Assembly: GCA_029259695.1 (NCBI GenBank) | Contig: JAJDEQ010000003.1 | Location: forward strand, 1-59,566 | Source of the DNA: Planctomycetota bacterium | GTDB taxonomy: Bacteria; Planctomycetota; B15-G4 | Direction: 5' to 3' | Length of the DNA: 59,566 bases | Part shown: positions 1 to 9,234 of the stretch, one piece after another | Numbering within the stretch: position 1 is the stretch's first letter | Layout: each line of letters begins with the position of its first letter | Notes under the pieces: generated by a model | What the model saw: only the letters and a program-made list of their open reading frames with translations | Database searches by the model: none | Told to the model about the DNA's origin: nothing | Translations under genes and position numbers: made by a program

Positions 1-121
1 TGCCGTGCAACACGTCGTGGTTGATCTCCATGAACTCGTACAGGTTCATGTTCTTGATCGATGCCGTGATCGGCAGGGCCAGGGCGGCCACTGCGACGAC
101 GGCCAGGACAGACCGGGTCCA
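1..121. repeat. 121-bp exact direct repeat, copy A (with 2845-2965)
   Basis: Bases 1-121 are identical to 2845-2965, and the match stops one to two bases before the start codon of each copy (bases 122-123 differ). The left end is set by the window edge, so the repeat may be longer. It covers the 5' end of two paralogous secreted-protein genes. Identity at synonymous sites suggests recent duplication, gene conversion or an assembly duplication. Confidence 0.9.
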
Positions 122-127
122 CCTCAT
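1..127 (-). CDS. N-terminal part of a small secreted protein (runs off left edge)
   Basis: Only the first 42 codons are in the window. The reading frame starts at ATG 127-125 and encodes MRWTRSVLAVVAVAALALP, a clear signal-peptide-like segment, followed by TASIKNMNLYEFMEINHDVL. Apart from residue 2 it is identical to the start of the gene at 2396-2971, so it is a close paralogue. A GGAG-type ribosome site lies about 9 bases upstream, as in the paralogue. The function is unknown. By analogy with the second copy, a metalloprotease gene may follow to the left of the window, but that is inference. Confidence 0.7.
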   Translation of the reverse strand, partial: MRWTRSVLAVVAVAALALPITASIKNMNLYEFMEINHDVLHG

Positions 128-512
128 GGTGTGTCTCCGAAGCCTCAGGGGGAGGTCGAGCGAGACGATGCCACGTGCCGTGGTTCGGGGTCCGGCTGGG
201 GACGGGGGCCGACCGGTACGGAACGCTGGATTCGAAGGAATCAAGTGACGGAGTATAGGCGTGCCCGGTAGGACTGCCTAGGTCGGCCGACGCACCTCAA
301 GTGATTGGTGCGCGCCGCCGCGGGACCCGCACCAAGCTGGTGCAAAGCCCGTGCAAGCTCGCTCAGGCCGTACTCACGGCGTGAGCTGCCAGCAGCGACG
401 AACGACGCGCGCTCCCCGCGAGCGGGCTGTGTCCCAACGCGAACGGACGCCGGACGGCGAGTTGCGCCGCCCGACGTCCGTTCGTCGGGAGTTCACGCGC
501 TGCGCGCGCGGA
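128..512. other. Intergenic region without a supported gene
   Basis: This stretch lies between the metalloprotease stop (513) and the start of the partial secreted-protein gene (127), both on the minus strand. It holds the strong hairpin at 440-484 and must hold the leader or promoter of the leftward gene. I see no convincing -35/-10 pair. Open frames crossing it on the plus strand are low-complexity Arg-rich products of GC-rich DNA. Confidence 0.5.
440..484 (-). terminator. Long hairpin after the metalloprotease gene
   Basis: An inverted repeat with arms 440-459 and about 465-484 (outer part CGAACGGACG against CGTCCGTTCG) forms a stem of about 20 bp with two mismatch or wobble positions and a short loop. 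It lies 29 bases beyond the stop of the minus-strand metalloprotease. No T tract follows, so termination efficiency and mechanism are uncertain. Confidence 0.5.
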
Positions 513-2381
513 CTACGGGATGTCGGCCCGCAGACCGTTCGTGCCGCTGAACCCGTTGGGCGCGGTTCCGTCCTGGAACCACATCTGCATCACGACCGAG
601 ATGCCCGGAGGCGTGCTCACGTCGACCGCAGCGGGGATCGTCAGCGAGCCGGACGGATCGGCGACGACGTCGACCAGCACCAGGAACGGGATCGGGTAGA
701 GCGTGCCGCCCTTGAACCCTGCCGCGCCCTCGGTCAGACCGATGAACCAGCCGCCCACGGCGTTGGGGGCCACGCTCGTCACGTTGAGCGTGAAACCCGT
801 GCCGCCGGGCGTCAGGTCGCCGGTACCCGTGAAGCCGGGCGTGCCGAACGCGCTGCCCAGTCCGGGGCCGATGTCGACGAACGAACCGTTGCTCTCGTAC
901 TCGTAGGCGTCCACGAGGGTCTCGTTGCCCGAGCCCTGCACGAACACGTCCACCGGACCCGACGCAGCGCCCGCGGGCGTCTCGACGGTGAACTCGGTGG
1001 CGCTGGCGATCTCCAGGTTCGTCCCGGCCACGCCATCGAACGTGGCGGAGTACGCCGGAACGACGTTCGGGCCCGTGATCGTGACCAACTGGCCGCCCGT
1101 GAGCGGGCCGCTGACCGGGTCGATCGCCTCGATGTCCATGAACTGGTTGAAGCCGTAGTTGAACGCGCTGGCCATGTTGGCCGTGCCGTCGTCATCCACG
1201 ACCGACACCGTGACCGTCTCGCCGAACACGCCCTGGGGCGAGACCGCGGTGATCGTGCCGTCGTTGACCACCTGGAACGAGCGGGCGTCGACGCCGCCGA
1301 ACAACACCTGGCTGGTGCCGGTGAAACCGATGCCGGTCAGCGTGACCTCGGTCCAGCCGACGGTCGGGCCGGAGGCCGGCGTCACATCGGTGATGAACGG
1401 AGGTTGCCCGCCGCCCTCGTCGATGTTGATCGGGTAGGCGTCGGACAGCGACAGGTGCCCGGTGGCGTTGCGGCGCACCATGACCTCACCGTCGATCGCG
1501 TTGGCCGGGATCGTCACCGTCAGCTCGCTGCCGTTGGAGGGCACACCGAAGACCTTGGCCGGCACGCCGTCGCTGGAGAGCTTGGTGAACCAGACCTCGT
1601 TGTTGGTCGCGGAGAAGTTGACGCCGGTGATCGTCAGCGCGCTGCCCAGCTCGAGCGTGCCGCTGATCCCGCCGATGTTCGGCTTGATCGGGTCGGCGAC
1701 GCCGTAGATGGCGCGGACACCGTTGATGTCGTCGCTGTTCAGCGAGCGCTCCTTGGTGCTGGAGCCCGAGATCGACGAGTACATCGTGGCGTTGAAGTCG
1801 CTCGAGTGCCCGAGGCCGAGCGCGTGGCCCAGCTCGTGACAGGCCACGGCCTGGATGTCGCTGCCGGAGCCCGCGGAACCGGGGCCGTCCTGCCAGGTGT
1901 AGCCGTCGTAGAAGCGGATGTGCCAGCCGCTGCCGCCACCCTGCATGAACGCCAGCGTGCTGCCCGAGAACCCGTCGAGCGTGCGGACGATGTTGGTGAA
2001 GCTGCCGAGGCTGCTCGTGGTGCCTTGGTACATGTAGTCGAAGTTGGCACCGCCGCTGCCGATGAAGTTGCCGCTCACGGGGTCGCCGGAGCCGTCACCG
2101 TGTCCGCCGCTGCCCCACTCCGCCGCACCCTTCCAGATCGCCATCACGGCGCCGGTGGCCCCGGGGAAATTGACATGCGGCGCGGTGTTGTTGTTGGACT
2201 GGGTGTCCTCGAAGTCGTTCCTCACGCGGAAGTCGCGCTGGAAGATGCTCAAGTTGTGACCGAGCGTCGAGTACGCGCCCGTCGGCGTGGCTTCGGTGCC
2301 GAACAGGGAGAACGTGGTGGATGCCGCCACGGCGCCGGCGAGGCCGAGCGTGGCGAAGACCTTCTGCTTGAGATTCGTCAT
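513..2381 (-). CDS. Secreted matrixin-like (M10) zinc metalloprotease with IPT/TIG domains
   Basis: This is a 622-aa secreted protease. Residues 1-25 look like a signal peptide. The zinc site is HELGHALGLGH (residues 182-192, the HExxHxxGxxH metzincin motif), followed by a probable Met-turn at NATMY (Met200). Residues about 231-500 contain three immunoglobulin-like IPT/TIG domains. Residues about 505-622 are the FKGGTL C-terminal module shared with other secreted proteins in this window. The start at 2381 has a good AAGGAAGG ribosome site. The gene follows the small secreted protein (stop 2396) by 14 bases, so the two are probably cotranscribed. Proteolysis of extracellular protein is the family role; the substrate is unknown. 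No propeptide cysteine switch is evident. Confidence 0.85.
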   Translation of the reverse strand: MTNLKQKVFATLGLAGAVAASTTFSLFGTEATPTGAYSTLGHNLSIFQRDFRVRNDFEDTQSNNNTAPHVNFPGATGAVMAIWKGAAEWGSGGHGDGSGDPVSGNFIGSGGANFDYMYQGTTSSLGSFTNIVRTLDGFSGSTLAFMQGGGSGWHIRFYDGYTWQDGPGSAGSGSDIQAVACHELGHALGLGHSSDFNATMYSSISGSSTKERSLNSDDINGVRAIYGVADPIKPNIGGISGTLELGSALTITGVNFSATNNEVWFTKLSSDGVPAKVFGVPSNGSELTVTIPANAIDGEVMVRRNATGHLSLSDAYPINIDEGGGQPPFITDVTPASGPTVGWTEVTLTGIGFTGTSQVLFGGVDARSFQVVNDGTITAVSPQGVFGETVTVSVVDDDGTANMASAFNYGFNQFMDIEAIDPVSGPLTGGQLVTITGPNVVPAYSATFDGVAGTNLEIASATEFTVETPAGAASGPVDVFVQGSGNETLVDAYEYESNGSFVDIGPGLGSAFGTPGFTGTGDLTPGGTGFTLNVTSVAPNAVGGWFIGLTEGAAGFKGGTLYPIPFLVLVDVVADPSGSLTIPAAVDVSTPPGISVVMQMWFQDGTAPNGFSGTNGLRADIP

Positions 2382-2395
2382 CGGATCGACCTTCC

Positions 2396-2971
2396 TTACT
2401 TACCGAGCTTCTGGGTGGCTGCGGCGCGGTCGGCCTCGATGGCCTGGTGCGTCACGCGGATCCGGGACTTGGCGTCAGCCAGCTTGATGTTCTCGGGGAA
2501 CGCGAACGATCCCTTGCCGATCACCACCGGCTCGCCGAAGCCGCGCTCGACGCGGTAGGTCGACGACAGGTTGAACGCGAGCTTGGCCCCCTCGGGGTTG
2601 CCGCCCTCGGTGATCTGCTTCTCGATCGCGTAGAAGACCACGACCTCGGTGCCGATGCGCACGTCGCGCAGCTCGGGCATCTCGCTGTGGTTGAAGCGAT
2701 CCTTGGGATCGTGACTGCCCATGAAGACGACCTGCTCGCGCACGGCCTTGCCGGTCGTGACCGACTCGCCTTCGATCGTGAGGCGCGTGTAGATCGAGCC
2801 TTCCCACGGATGAGCGCTCTCGATTGTGTCGCGCGCGACGACCTTGCCGTGCAACACGTCGTGGTTGATCTCCATGAACTCGTACAGGTTCATGTTCTTG
2901 ATCGATGCCGTGATCGGCAGGGCCAGGGCGGCCACTGCGACGACGGCCAGGACAGACCGGGTCCATGTCAT
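2396..2971 (-). CDS. Small secreted protein of unknown function
   Basis: A 191-aa protein starting at ATG 2971 with GGAG about 9 bases upstream. The open frame extends further upstream, but only this start gives a signal peptide (MTWTRSVLAVVAVAALALP). The mature part is a single beta-rich domain containing phrases such as GKVVARDTIES, EQVVFMGSH and EVVVFYAIEKQ. It has no cysteine pairs or catalytic motif that I recognise. It sits directly upstream of the metalloprotease gene in the same direction. A partner, substrate or chaperone relation is possible but only inferred. The start of a near-identical paralogue lies at 1-127. Confidence 0.75.
   Translation of the reverse strand: MTWTRSVLAVVAVAALALPITASIKNMNLYEFMEINHDVLHGKVVARDTIESAHPWEGSIYTRLTIEGESVTTGKAVREQVVFMGSHDPKDRFNHSEMPELRDVRIGTEVVVFYAIEKQITEGGNPEGAKLAFNLSSTYRVERGFGEPVVIGKGSFAFPENIKLADAKSRIRVTHQAIEADRAAATQKLGK
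2845..2965. repeat. 121-bp exact direct repeat, copy B (with 1-121)
   Basis: This is the second copy of the 121-bp identical sequence. It covers codons 3 to about 42 of the secreted protein at 2396-2971. Confidence 0.9.
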
Positions 2972-3335
2972 GGGTGGACTCTCCGAGGAACTCGGGGGGA
3001 GGGATACGGGCAGGGGGAGGGGAGAGGCAACGGGTCCCCCGATCAGGTCGGGGGGTGCACGCCAGTGATTCGGGCACTGACGGCGCGGAGGACTCGAAAC
3101 CGGCAGGCAAGTATAGACGCGCTTTTGGAGGGCCGCAGCCGCCGAACCATCTTCGTGCTCGGGACTCGGGGCGCGTCCCGAGTCGCCCGGATCGCGCACG
3201 GAGGATGCGAATTCGGGCAGAACAGGGCCCGGCTTCGAAACCGGCGGCAGCACGGGAAGCAGGGCCGGGCCCGGCTCCGAAGACCTCTCGAGCGATCAGC
3301 CCGGCGCGCGGCCCCGATCCGGGACCCGCCGGGAT
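2972..3335. other. Intergenic region between folE and the secreted-protein gene
   Basis: Both flanking genes are on the minus strand, so this stretch carries the folE 3' end and the leader of the secreted-protein gene. It contains the hairpin at 3163-3184 and several GGGCCCGG/CCGG inverted repeats near 3225-3320. I see no convincing gene or promoter consensus. Confidence 0.45.
3163..3184 (-). terminator. Hairpin downstream of folE
   Basis: Perfect 8-bp arms GACTCGGG (3163-3170) and CCCGAGTC (3177-3184) flank a 6-base loop. It is about 150 bases after the folE stop, between two minus-strand transcription units, and no T tract follows. It could instead be a structured leader element of the next gene. 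Confidence 0.35.
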
Positions 3336-3959
3336 TCAGCGCCCGTTGGCCAGGAACGACATCCACTCGGCCCGGGTCTCGGCGCAGGACTTGAGCGTGC
3401 CGCGCACCGCCGACGTGATCATGGCCGACCCCGGCTTGCGAACCCCGCGCATGGTCATGCAGGTGTGGGTGGCCTCGATCACGACGCCCACCCCGAGGGG
3501 CTCGAGCTTGTTCATCAGCAGGTCGGCGATCTGGGACGTGAGCCGCTCCTGGACCTGGAGCCGTCGGGCGTAGGACTCCACCACCCGCGCGATCTTCGAC
3601 AGCCCGACGATGCGCCCGTTGGGCATGTAGGCCACGTGGGCCTTGCCCATGAACGGCAGCATGTGGTGCTCGCACATCGACTCGAACGAGATGTCCCGCA
3701 CGACCACCATCTCGTGGTGGTCCTCGGCGAACGTCACCTCCAGATGCCGGCCGGGATCATCCGCGTGACCGGCGAGCACCTCGGAGTACATGCGCGCGAC
3801 CCGGCCCGGCGTGTTCTTCAGGCCGTCGCGGTCGGGGTCCTCGCCCACGGCCGTGAGGATCTCACGCACGGCGCGCTCGATCCTGGCGGCACCCTCGGGG
3901 CTCGGCGTGTCGGAGGACGACGAACCGCTGGCGGAGGACGGGGAATCGGTCGTCGTCAT
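3336..3959 (-). CDS. folE: GTP cyclohydrolase I (type IA)
   Basis: A 207-aa enzyme that converts GTP to 7,8-dihydroneopterin triphosphate, the first step to tetrahydrofolate and also used for queuosine precursors. After a Ser/Thr-rich N-terminal tail of about 22 residues the fold is complete. It has the [10 protein letters not shown] block, which carries the zinc Cys and His, then [20 protein letters not shown] and [11 protein letters not shown] with the second zinc Cys. These ligands place it in the zinc-dependent IA class. Its ATG overlaps the TGA of the upstream dsbD-like gene (ATGA), so it is the last gene of an ispG-dsbD-folE unit and is probably translationally coupled. A YhhQ-type queuosine precursor transporter lies at 35484-36134. 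Confidence 0.95.
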   Translation of the reverse strand: MTTTDSPSSASGSSSSDTPSPEGAARIERAVREILTAVGEDPDRDGLKNTPGRVARMYSEVLAGHADDPGRHLEVTFAEDHHEMVVVRDISFESMCEHHMLPFMGKAHVAYMPNGRIVGLSKIARVVESYARRLQVQERLTSQIADLLMNKLEPLGVGVVIEATHTCMTMRGVRKPGSAMITSAVRGTLKSCAETRAEWMSFLANGR

Positions 3960-6025
3960 GAGCTGACCCGGAGGAAGTTGGCGAAGTTCTCGATCGTGGC
4001 CTGGTCCACCGGCGGATTGGACTTGGTGGCCAGCGTCTCGTCGTCAGGGGAGACCAGCACGTAGAACGGGAGCGTCACCGTGCCGAAGCGCTCCTGCATC
4101 AGGCGCAGGTTGGCCTGATCGGCTTCCCGGTTCTCGTCACGCCGGTCGGTGTACAGGCGCGCGAGCACCACCTGGTCCGCGATCGGCGCGAAGTCGGGAT
4201 CGTCGAACACCTTGCGCTCGATCTTCATGCAGTTCACGCAGGTGATGCCGGTGAAGTCGATGAAGACGTTCTTGCCCGTGGCGCGTGCCTCCGCCATGGC
4301 GTCGGCCAGGTCCTCGTGCCACGGCAGCTCGGCCGAGCGCTCGTCCTCCGGCACCCCGTAGTGCAGGGGCGGGAGGTAGGCCTCGACCCAGCCGTTGAGC
4401 GTCTTGCCGGTCATGCCGGTGGTGAGGTACGCGCACAGCAGGGTCACGAGCACGGCCGACCCCAGCCGTCTGCGACCCAGACGGGCCAGGGCGGGTTCGC
4501 CCGGCATGCGGTAGGTGCCGAACAGGTACAGGGCGAAGGCCGCCAGCAGCATCACGGTGAACAACAACATGGTCGGCCGTGGCATGAGCTCCCAGCCGAA
4601 CACCCGGTCGACGTTGCTGAAGAACTTGAGCGACGCGATCAGCTCGACGAAGCCCATGGCGACCTTGATCGTGATCATCCAGCCGCCCGCGCCGGGCAGC
4701 GACTTGAGCGCGGTGGGGAAGATCGCCAGGAGCACGAAGGGCAGGGCGAAGGTCGTCGAGAAGGCCAGCATGCCGGCCACGATCAGGCTCGGCTGATCGA
4801 CGGTCGTGAGCCCCGCGAGCAAGCCGCCCACGACCGGCGCCGTGCAGGTGAAGGCCGTGATGGTGAACACGAAACCCATCACGAAGACCGGCAGGTAGCC
4901 GCCCTTGACCTGGCCGCCCATGCCGCTCTCGGCTGCCTTCGACAGGAAGCGCGGAGGCTTGAGTTCGTAGAACCCCAGCAGGGACAGACCGAAGAAGACG
5001 AACAACGCGCCGACCGCGAAGTTGACCCACGGGTTGGTGGCGAAGTTCTGCGCCGCCCCCGCCGACGCGAGCGCCAGCAGCAGGCCGAAGCCGGTGTAGG
5101 TGGCGACGATGCCCAGGCCGTAGACCAGGGCGTAGCTCATGGCGCCGTGTCCCGCCTCGGCTCGCTTGGTGAAGAACGACACCGTGATCGGGATCATCGG
5201 GAAGACGCACGGCGTGAGCAGCGCGAGCAACGCGGCCGCGATGGCAAGGCCGATCACGCTCCACAGATCGCCCTCCGCGAGCGCGTTCCGGAGCTGGACC
5301 TCGATGTCCTCTTCACCGTCGGCGTAAGGCTGGCCGGCGCCCGTCGACGAGGTGCCGCTCCCGGCGCCTCCTACGGCACCCGCCCCATGGCCGGACTGCG
5401 CCGCGCCACCACCACCACCACCACCACCACCACCGTCGCCGTCGCCGTCACCGCTGACGAGCGCGGGCCCACCGGCGGCCTCGGGCCCCGGCGCACCGAG
5501 GGTCACGCTGACCTTGTAGTCCTTGGTCGTGGGGAGCAGGCACGAGCTGTCGTCGCACGCCTGGTAGTCGAACTTCAGCCCGATCTCCAGCTCGCCCGCC
5601 GGCAGATCACGCGCCGCCTCGAGCCGCGCGTAGACGGAGAAGTCGCCGTCCCAGACCTGGTAGGTCTCGACCAGCCCGCCGCCGTAGTCGGTCGACAGTT
5701 CGTGGGCCTCGGCGGGATAGATCGCCTCCACGAAACGCACCCCCGCCGGCAGGTCGCCCGCGTAGACGCGCGTCGCGGTCGGAGCCACGAGTCCTCCCCC
5801 GCCCGGTGTGTCGGAGTAGACGTGCCACGGGGCGTCGATCCCGATCGCCAGGCGCACGTCGAAGCGGCTGCCCGCGGGCACCGGCTCCTCCGGGCCCGTC
5901 AGCTCCACCCGGACGGGATCCAGACCGAACTGAGCCGCAGCCGATCCGCTGAGCAGGCCCAGGCCGAGCGCCAGCAAGACCCCGAGCCAGAGGCGGTGCG
6001 CTGCTGTCGGCGCCCCCCCGCTCAT
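3956..6025 (-). CDS. dsbD: DsbD-like thiol:disulfide interchange protein
   Basis: A 689-aa membrane protein that passes electrons from the cytoplasm to envelope thiols. Residues 1-31 are a signal peptide. Residues 33-178 match the DsbD alpha domain, with the redox cysteines in YQACDDSSC (157 and 162). A linker follows with a long glycine run near 198-208 and GAG/GSG repeats. The membrane core starts about 255 and carries [17 protein letters not shown] (Cys274) and [10 protein letters not shown]. The C-terminal thioredoxin-like domain has CVNC at about 591-594 in [18 protein letters not shown]. All three cysteine pairs expected of DsbD are present. The start at 6025 overlaps the ispG stop (ATGA). 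The frame extends further upstream, but only as shadow inside ispG. Confidence 0.93.
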   Translation of the reverse strand: MSGGAPTAAHRLWLGVLLALGLGLLSGSAAAQFGLDPVRVELTGPEEPVPAGSRFDVRLAIGIDAPWHVYSDTPGGGGLVAPTATRVYAGDLPAGVRFVEAIYPAEAHELSTDYGGGLVETYQVWDGDFSVYARLEAARDLPAGELEIGLKFDYQACDDSSCLLPTTKDYKVSVTLGAPGPEAAGGPALVSGDGDGDGGGGGGGGGGAAQSGHGAGAVGGAGSGTSSTGAGQPYADGEEDIEVQLRNALAEGDLWSVIGLAIAAALLALLTPCVFPMIPITVSFFTKRAEAGHGAMSYALVYGLGIVATYTGFGLLLALASAGAAQNFATNPWVNFAVGALFVFFGLSLLGFYELKPPRFLSKAAESGMGGQVKGGYLPVFVMGFVFTITAFTCTAPVVGGLLAGLTTVDQPSLIVAGMLAFSTTFALPFVLLAIFPTALKSLPGAGGWMITIKVAMGFVELIASLKFFSNVDRVFGWELMPRPTMLLFTVMLLAAFALYLFGTYRMPGEPALARLGRRRLGSAVLVTLLCAYLTTGMTGKTLNGWVEAYLPPLHYGVPEDERSAELPWHEDLADAMAEARATGKNVFIDFTGITCVNCMKIERKVFDDPDFAPIADQVVLARLYTDRRDENREADQANLRLMQERFGTVTLPFYVLVSPDDETLATKSNPPVDQATIENFANFLRVSS

Positions 6026-7131
6026 CGCGTCACCGCCGGCTCGTTGGCACCCGCGGTGCCCTCGGCCGCGCGCTCGCGTTCGAGCTCCGCGATCTCCTCG
6101 ATCAGGGCGTCCACGATCTGCGACTCGGGCACCTTGCGGATCGTCTTGCCCTTGCGGAACAGCAGGCCCTCGCCCGCGCCGCCGGCGATGCCGATGTCGG
6201 ACTCCTTGGCCTCGCCGGGCCCGTTCACGGCGCAGCCCAGCACGGAGATCTTCACCGGCAGGGTGCACCTGTCGAGGCGCTGCTTGACCTCGGCCACGAT
6301 CGCCTCGAGGTCGATGTCGATCCGGCCGCACGTGGGGCAGGCGATGATCTCGGGCGAGATCACACGCACGCCGGTGCACTTGAGGATGTCGAAGGCCACC
6401 GGGATCTCCACCTCCGGGTCGGAGGTGAGCGACACGCGGATCGTGTCGCCGATGCCCTTGAGCAGGATCGCGCCGATGCCCGCCGCGGACTTGACCGCGC
6501 CGTAGTCGGGGTCTCCCGCTTCGGTGATGCCCACGTGCAGCGGCACGTCCGACTGCTCGGCGAACAGCGTGTTGGCGGTCACCGCGCTGGGCACGTCGGT
6601 GGACTTGATCGAGACGATGATCTTCTCGACACCCACGTCGCGCGCATAGGCCACGTGCCGCAGGGCCGACTCCACCAGCGCTTCGGGGGACGGCCAGCCG
6701 TGCTTGTCGAGCAGGTCCTTCTCGAGCGAGCCGCTGTTCACGCCGATGCGCATGGCCGTGCCCTTGTCGCGCGCCGCCTCGAGCACCTCACGCACCTTGG
6801 CCTCGCTGCCGATGTTGCCCGGGTTGATGCGCACCTTGTGCGAGCCGGCCTCGATCGCCGCCAGGGCCATCTTGTGGTTGAAGTGGATGTCGGCGATGAA
6901 CGGCACGTCCATGGCGCGCATGAACGCCGGGATGTTGCGGGCGCTCTCGATGTCCGGAATCGTGATGCGGATCAGCTCGCAGCCCGCTTCCTGCAGCGAG
7001 CGGATCTGCGCCACGGTCGCGTCGACGTCCCGGCTGTCGGTGTTGGTCATCGACTGCACCCGGACCGGGTGTTCACTGCCGATGACGAGCTTGCCGACGG
7101 GCACCTGGATGGTGGGACGACGTTCGACCAT
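6022..7131 (-). CDS. ispG: 4-hydroxy-3-methylbut-2-enyl diphosphate synthase (flavodoxin/ferredoxin)
   Basis: A 369-aa cytoplasmic enzyme of the MEP isoprenoid pathway. It reductively converts cyclic MEcPP to HMBPP using a [4Fe-4S] cluster. The N-terminal TIM-barrel block VQSMTNTDSRDVDATVAQI and the C-terminal cluster motifs CPTCGR and LGCAVNGPGEAKESDIG are all present. The family's usual short bacterial form is matched. The start at 7131 is chosen because GGAG lies 8 bases upstream; the open frame runs on to 7224 without similarity. It is the first gene of a unit with 4-base overlaps to the dsbD-like gene and folE. Confidence 0.95.
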   Translation of the reverse strand: MVERRPTIQVPVGKLVIGSEHPVRVQSMTNTDSRDVDATVAQIRSLQEAGCELIRITIPDIESARNIPAFMRAMDVPFIADIHFNHKMALAAIEAGSHKVRINPGNIGSEAKVREVLEAARDKGTAMRIGVNSGSLEKDLLDKHGWPSPEALVESALRHVAYARDVGVEKIIVSIKSTDVPSAVTANTLFAEQSDVPLHVGITEAGDPDYGAVKSAAGIGAILLKGIGDTIRVSLTSDPEVEIPVAFDILKCTGVRVISPEIIACPTCGRIDIDLEAIVAEVKQRLDRCTLPVKISVLGCAVNGPGEAKESDIGIAGGAGEGLLFRKGKTIRKVPESQIVDALIEEIAELERERAAEGTAGANEPAVTR

Positions 7132-7454
7132 GTGCTGCTCCGGATCTACCGAGTTGCCCCTGCCGCCGATCCGCTCGGGGGAGGCTGCCGAGCCGCGTCG
7201 AGCGGTGGCGCTGCGAGCGGCCACTCTACCTAGCTACCGGCCTGCGCGCTGTCCACGCCCGCCTGCCGGCGGCCTGCTGGGGTGCCGCGGACCGGCCCAG
7301 GGTTACGCCCGCGGAGAAGAGGTGTGGGACCCCGGGGTCAGGATTCCCGGGGCCGGACCGGAAGACCACACGGGTGCAGGCCGAGCCAGCGGGTATGCCG
7401 GACCCAGGGGTGGCGGGCGCCCATGGTCCCGGGGTGCCGGCACTCCGCGGGCAC
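7132..7454. other. Intergenic region upstream of ispG
   Basis: This stretch of 323 bases lies between the M28 peptidase stop (7455) and the ispG start, both minus strand. It contains short palindromes such as GACCCCGGGGTC near 7327-7338. It should hold the ispG promoter, but I cannot point to a clear -35/-10 pair, and I see no gene. Confidence 0.4.
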
Positions 7455-9230
7455 TCAGCGCAGGCCGTCACCACCGGAAACCGGGCGCTCCGGGCGACTG
7501 GCCGGGGCGAACTCCGGGGCCTGGGCCTCGCTCGCCAGCCGCGCGACGATCTCCGCCACGAACTCGGCGATCACCGCCCCCGTCTCGGCGTTGACCTTCG
7601 AGGCATCGTCGGACGGCGTGTGGTAGTCGTCGTGATGCCCGCTGAAGACGTTGATGGCCGGCACGCCGCGCCGCAGGAACGGCCCGTGGTCGCTGTGCCC
7701 CTCGGTCTGCTCCGCCACGTGCAAGTCGAGCGGGGCGCCCCGCGCCCGATGGGCCTCGACCACCAGCGGCCGCAGCGCCGGGGAGCTGCCGACTCCCTCC
7801 ACCAGCACGTAGCCATCACGGCTGCGCCCGATCATGTCCATGTTCACCATGGCAACGGGGCGCGCCCCGTTGCGCAGCGGTCGCGCCAGCAGGTGCTCCG
7901 ACCCCAACAGCCCCCATTCCTCGGCGCTGAAAGCGACGAACACCACGCTGCGCGCCAGAGGCTGATCGCGGGCCGCGAGCAGGCGCGCGATCTCCACCAG
8001 GCCCGCCACTCCGGACGCGTTGTCGTCCGCCCCGTTGTGCACCTGCCCTTCGGCCTCCGAGCCGCCCCGCGTCCCCGCGGCGAGACCCAAACCGAGGTGG
8101 TCGAGGTGGGCGGCGACCACGATGCACTCGCCGCTCAGCGCAGGGTCGGCGCCGGGCAACGCGCCCACCACGTTCGCCGTGCGCACCCGGCGACGACCGG
8201 AGCGCACGGAGAGGAAGGCGCGCACGTCCTCGAGAGCGAAGCGGGCCGAGTCGTCGCTCCGGTCGAGGCGCGCCTGGAGCTCACCCAGGTCGTGGCCGAC
8301 GGCAGCCATCAACACGGCTCCCACCGTCGCCGTGAGGTGCGCCGCGGGCAGCGAGGCCGACCAGCCGCGCACTCCGATCGGGCCGTAGCTCTGAAGTTCG
8401 TCGGCCTCCCCGCCGGGCGACAGGTGACCCGTCTGGTTGATCACCAGCAGTGCCGTGGCCCCGCGGGCGTAGGCATTGTCGATCTTGCGGGCGAAGGTGC
8501 TGAGTTCGCGGCGGCGCTCGACATCGGCAGTGAACGGTCCGGGAGGGCCGGCACCCGCCGGTTCCGACAGACCCGCCCCGGAGGCGCCGGTCCCCGGTCC
8601 CGCGACACCCGACCCGGCTGCCCCCGCGCTGTCGCCGGCGGCCACGGCGGGCAGGCCCGGACCACCGCGCAGGACCACGGCCACCTGACCGCGCACGTCG
8701 AGACCGGCGTAGTCGTCCCAACCCTGCTCGGCGTCGATCAGCCCGTAGCCCGCGAAGACCACCCCACCCCGTCGCCGGGCTCGGAGCGCCGTGCGGAACG
8801 GCACCCAGTCCTCGCCCAGCTCCCAGGCGGGACCGAGCACCCAGTCCTGGCCGCCGTCGTCGGTGCCGGCCAGCACGAGCTCGTTGCCCGAGCGCAGTTC
8901 GCGCCGCCCCAGGGCCCAGAATCCGTCGTGGAACGTGTCGCCCTCACCCAGGGGTTGAAGCCCGGCCAGGGCGAATTCCTGGGCCACGTAGGCCGCCGCT
9001 TCGTCGAAACCGTCGCTGCCGGTGAGGCGCCCGGCCCGGTCGTCGTGGGCCAGCCAGGCCACCCGGGCCATGAAGTCGTCGGGAGCGATGCGGCCGCCGT
9101 CGAGCAGGGAATGTCGTGGCCCGCACCCGGTCAGCAGCACCCCGGCCAACAACCCGAGCAGCCCCAGGTTGCCTGCGTGCCGAGCCGGGCCCAGCGGGCG
9201 CCGCTGCGGGCGGAATGACTTGCACCACAC
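7455..9230 (-). CDS. M28-family zinc aminopeptidase lipoprotein
   Basis: A 591-aa exported metallopeptidase. It starts at GTG 9230, 4 bases after the stop of the yqeY-like gene, so they are probably cotranscribed. The N terminus ends in the lipobox LLTGC (Cys36), predicting a lipid-anchored envelope protein. A protease-associated-like insert surrounds DYAGLDVRGQVAVVLRGG. The two-zinc site is complete: VVAAHLDHLG (His, Asp), GADDNASGVAG (bridging Asp), FSAEEWGLLGS (Glu-Glu catalytic pair), VNMDMIGR (Asp) and FSGHHDDYHTPSDD (His). A Gly/Ala/Pro-rich stretch near residues 190-225 looks like a linker. The expected role is release of N-terminal amino acids from extracellular peptides; the substrate range is not visible. 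Confidence 0.88.
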   Translation of the reverse strand: MWCKSFRPQRRPLGPARHAGNLGLLGLLAGVLLTGCGPRHSLLDGGRIAPDDFMARVAWLAHDDRAGRLTGSDGFDEAAAYVAQEFALAGLQPLGEGDTFHDGFWALGRRELRSGNELVLAGTDDGGQDWVLGPAWELGEDWVPFRTALRARRRGGVVFAGYGLIDAEQGWDDYAGLDVRGQVAVVLRGGPGLPAVAAGDSAGAAGSGVAGPGTGASGAGLSEPAGAGPPGPFTADVERRRELSTFARKIDNAYARGATALLVINQTGHLSPGGEADELQSYGPIGVRGWSASLPAAHLTATVGAVLMAAVGHDLGELQARLDRSDDSARFALEDVRAFLSVRSGRRRVRTANVVGALPGADPALSGECIVVAAHLDHLGLGLAAGTRGGSEAEGQVHNGADDNASGVAGLVEIARLLAARDQPLARSVVFVAFSAEEWGLLGSEHLLARPLRNGARPVAMVNMDMIGRSRDGYVLVEGVGSSPALRPLVVEAHRARGAPLDLHVAEQTEGHSDHGPFLRRGVPAINVFSGHHDDYHTPSDDASKVNAETGAVIAEFVAEIVARLASEAQAPEFAPASRPERPVSGGDGLR

Positions 9231-9234
9231 GCTG

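Noticed and set aside
5405..5450. CAC/GTC triplet repeat near 5405-5450 as a microsatellite element
   Set aside because: It is the glycine-rich linker of the DsbD-like protein read on the opposite strand; the frame is intact.
4316..6505. 729-aa plus-strand frame across dsbD and ispG
   Set aside because: It is antisense to two well-identified enzymes and has no independent ribosome site.
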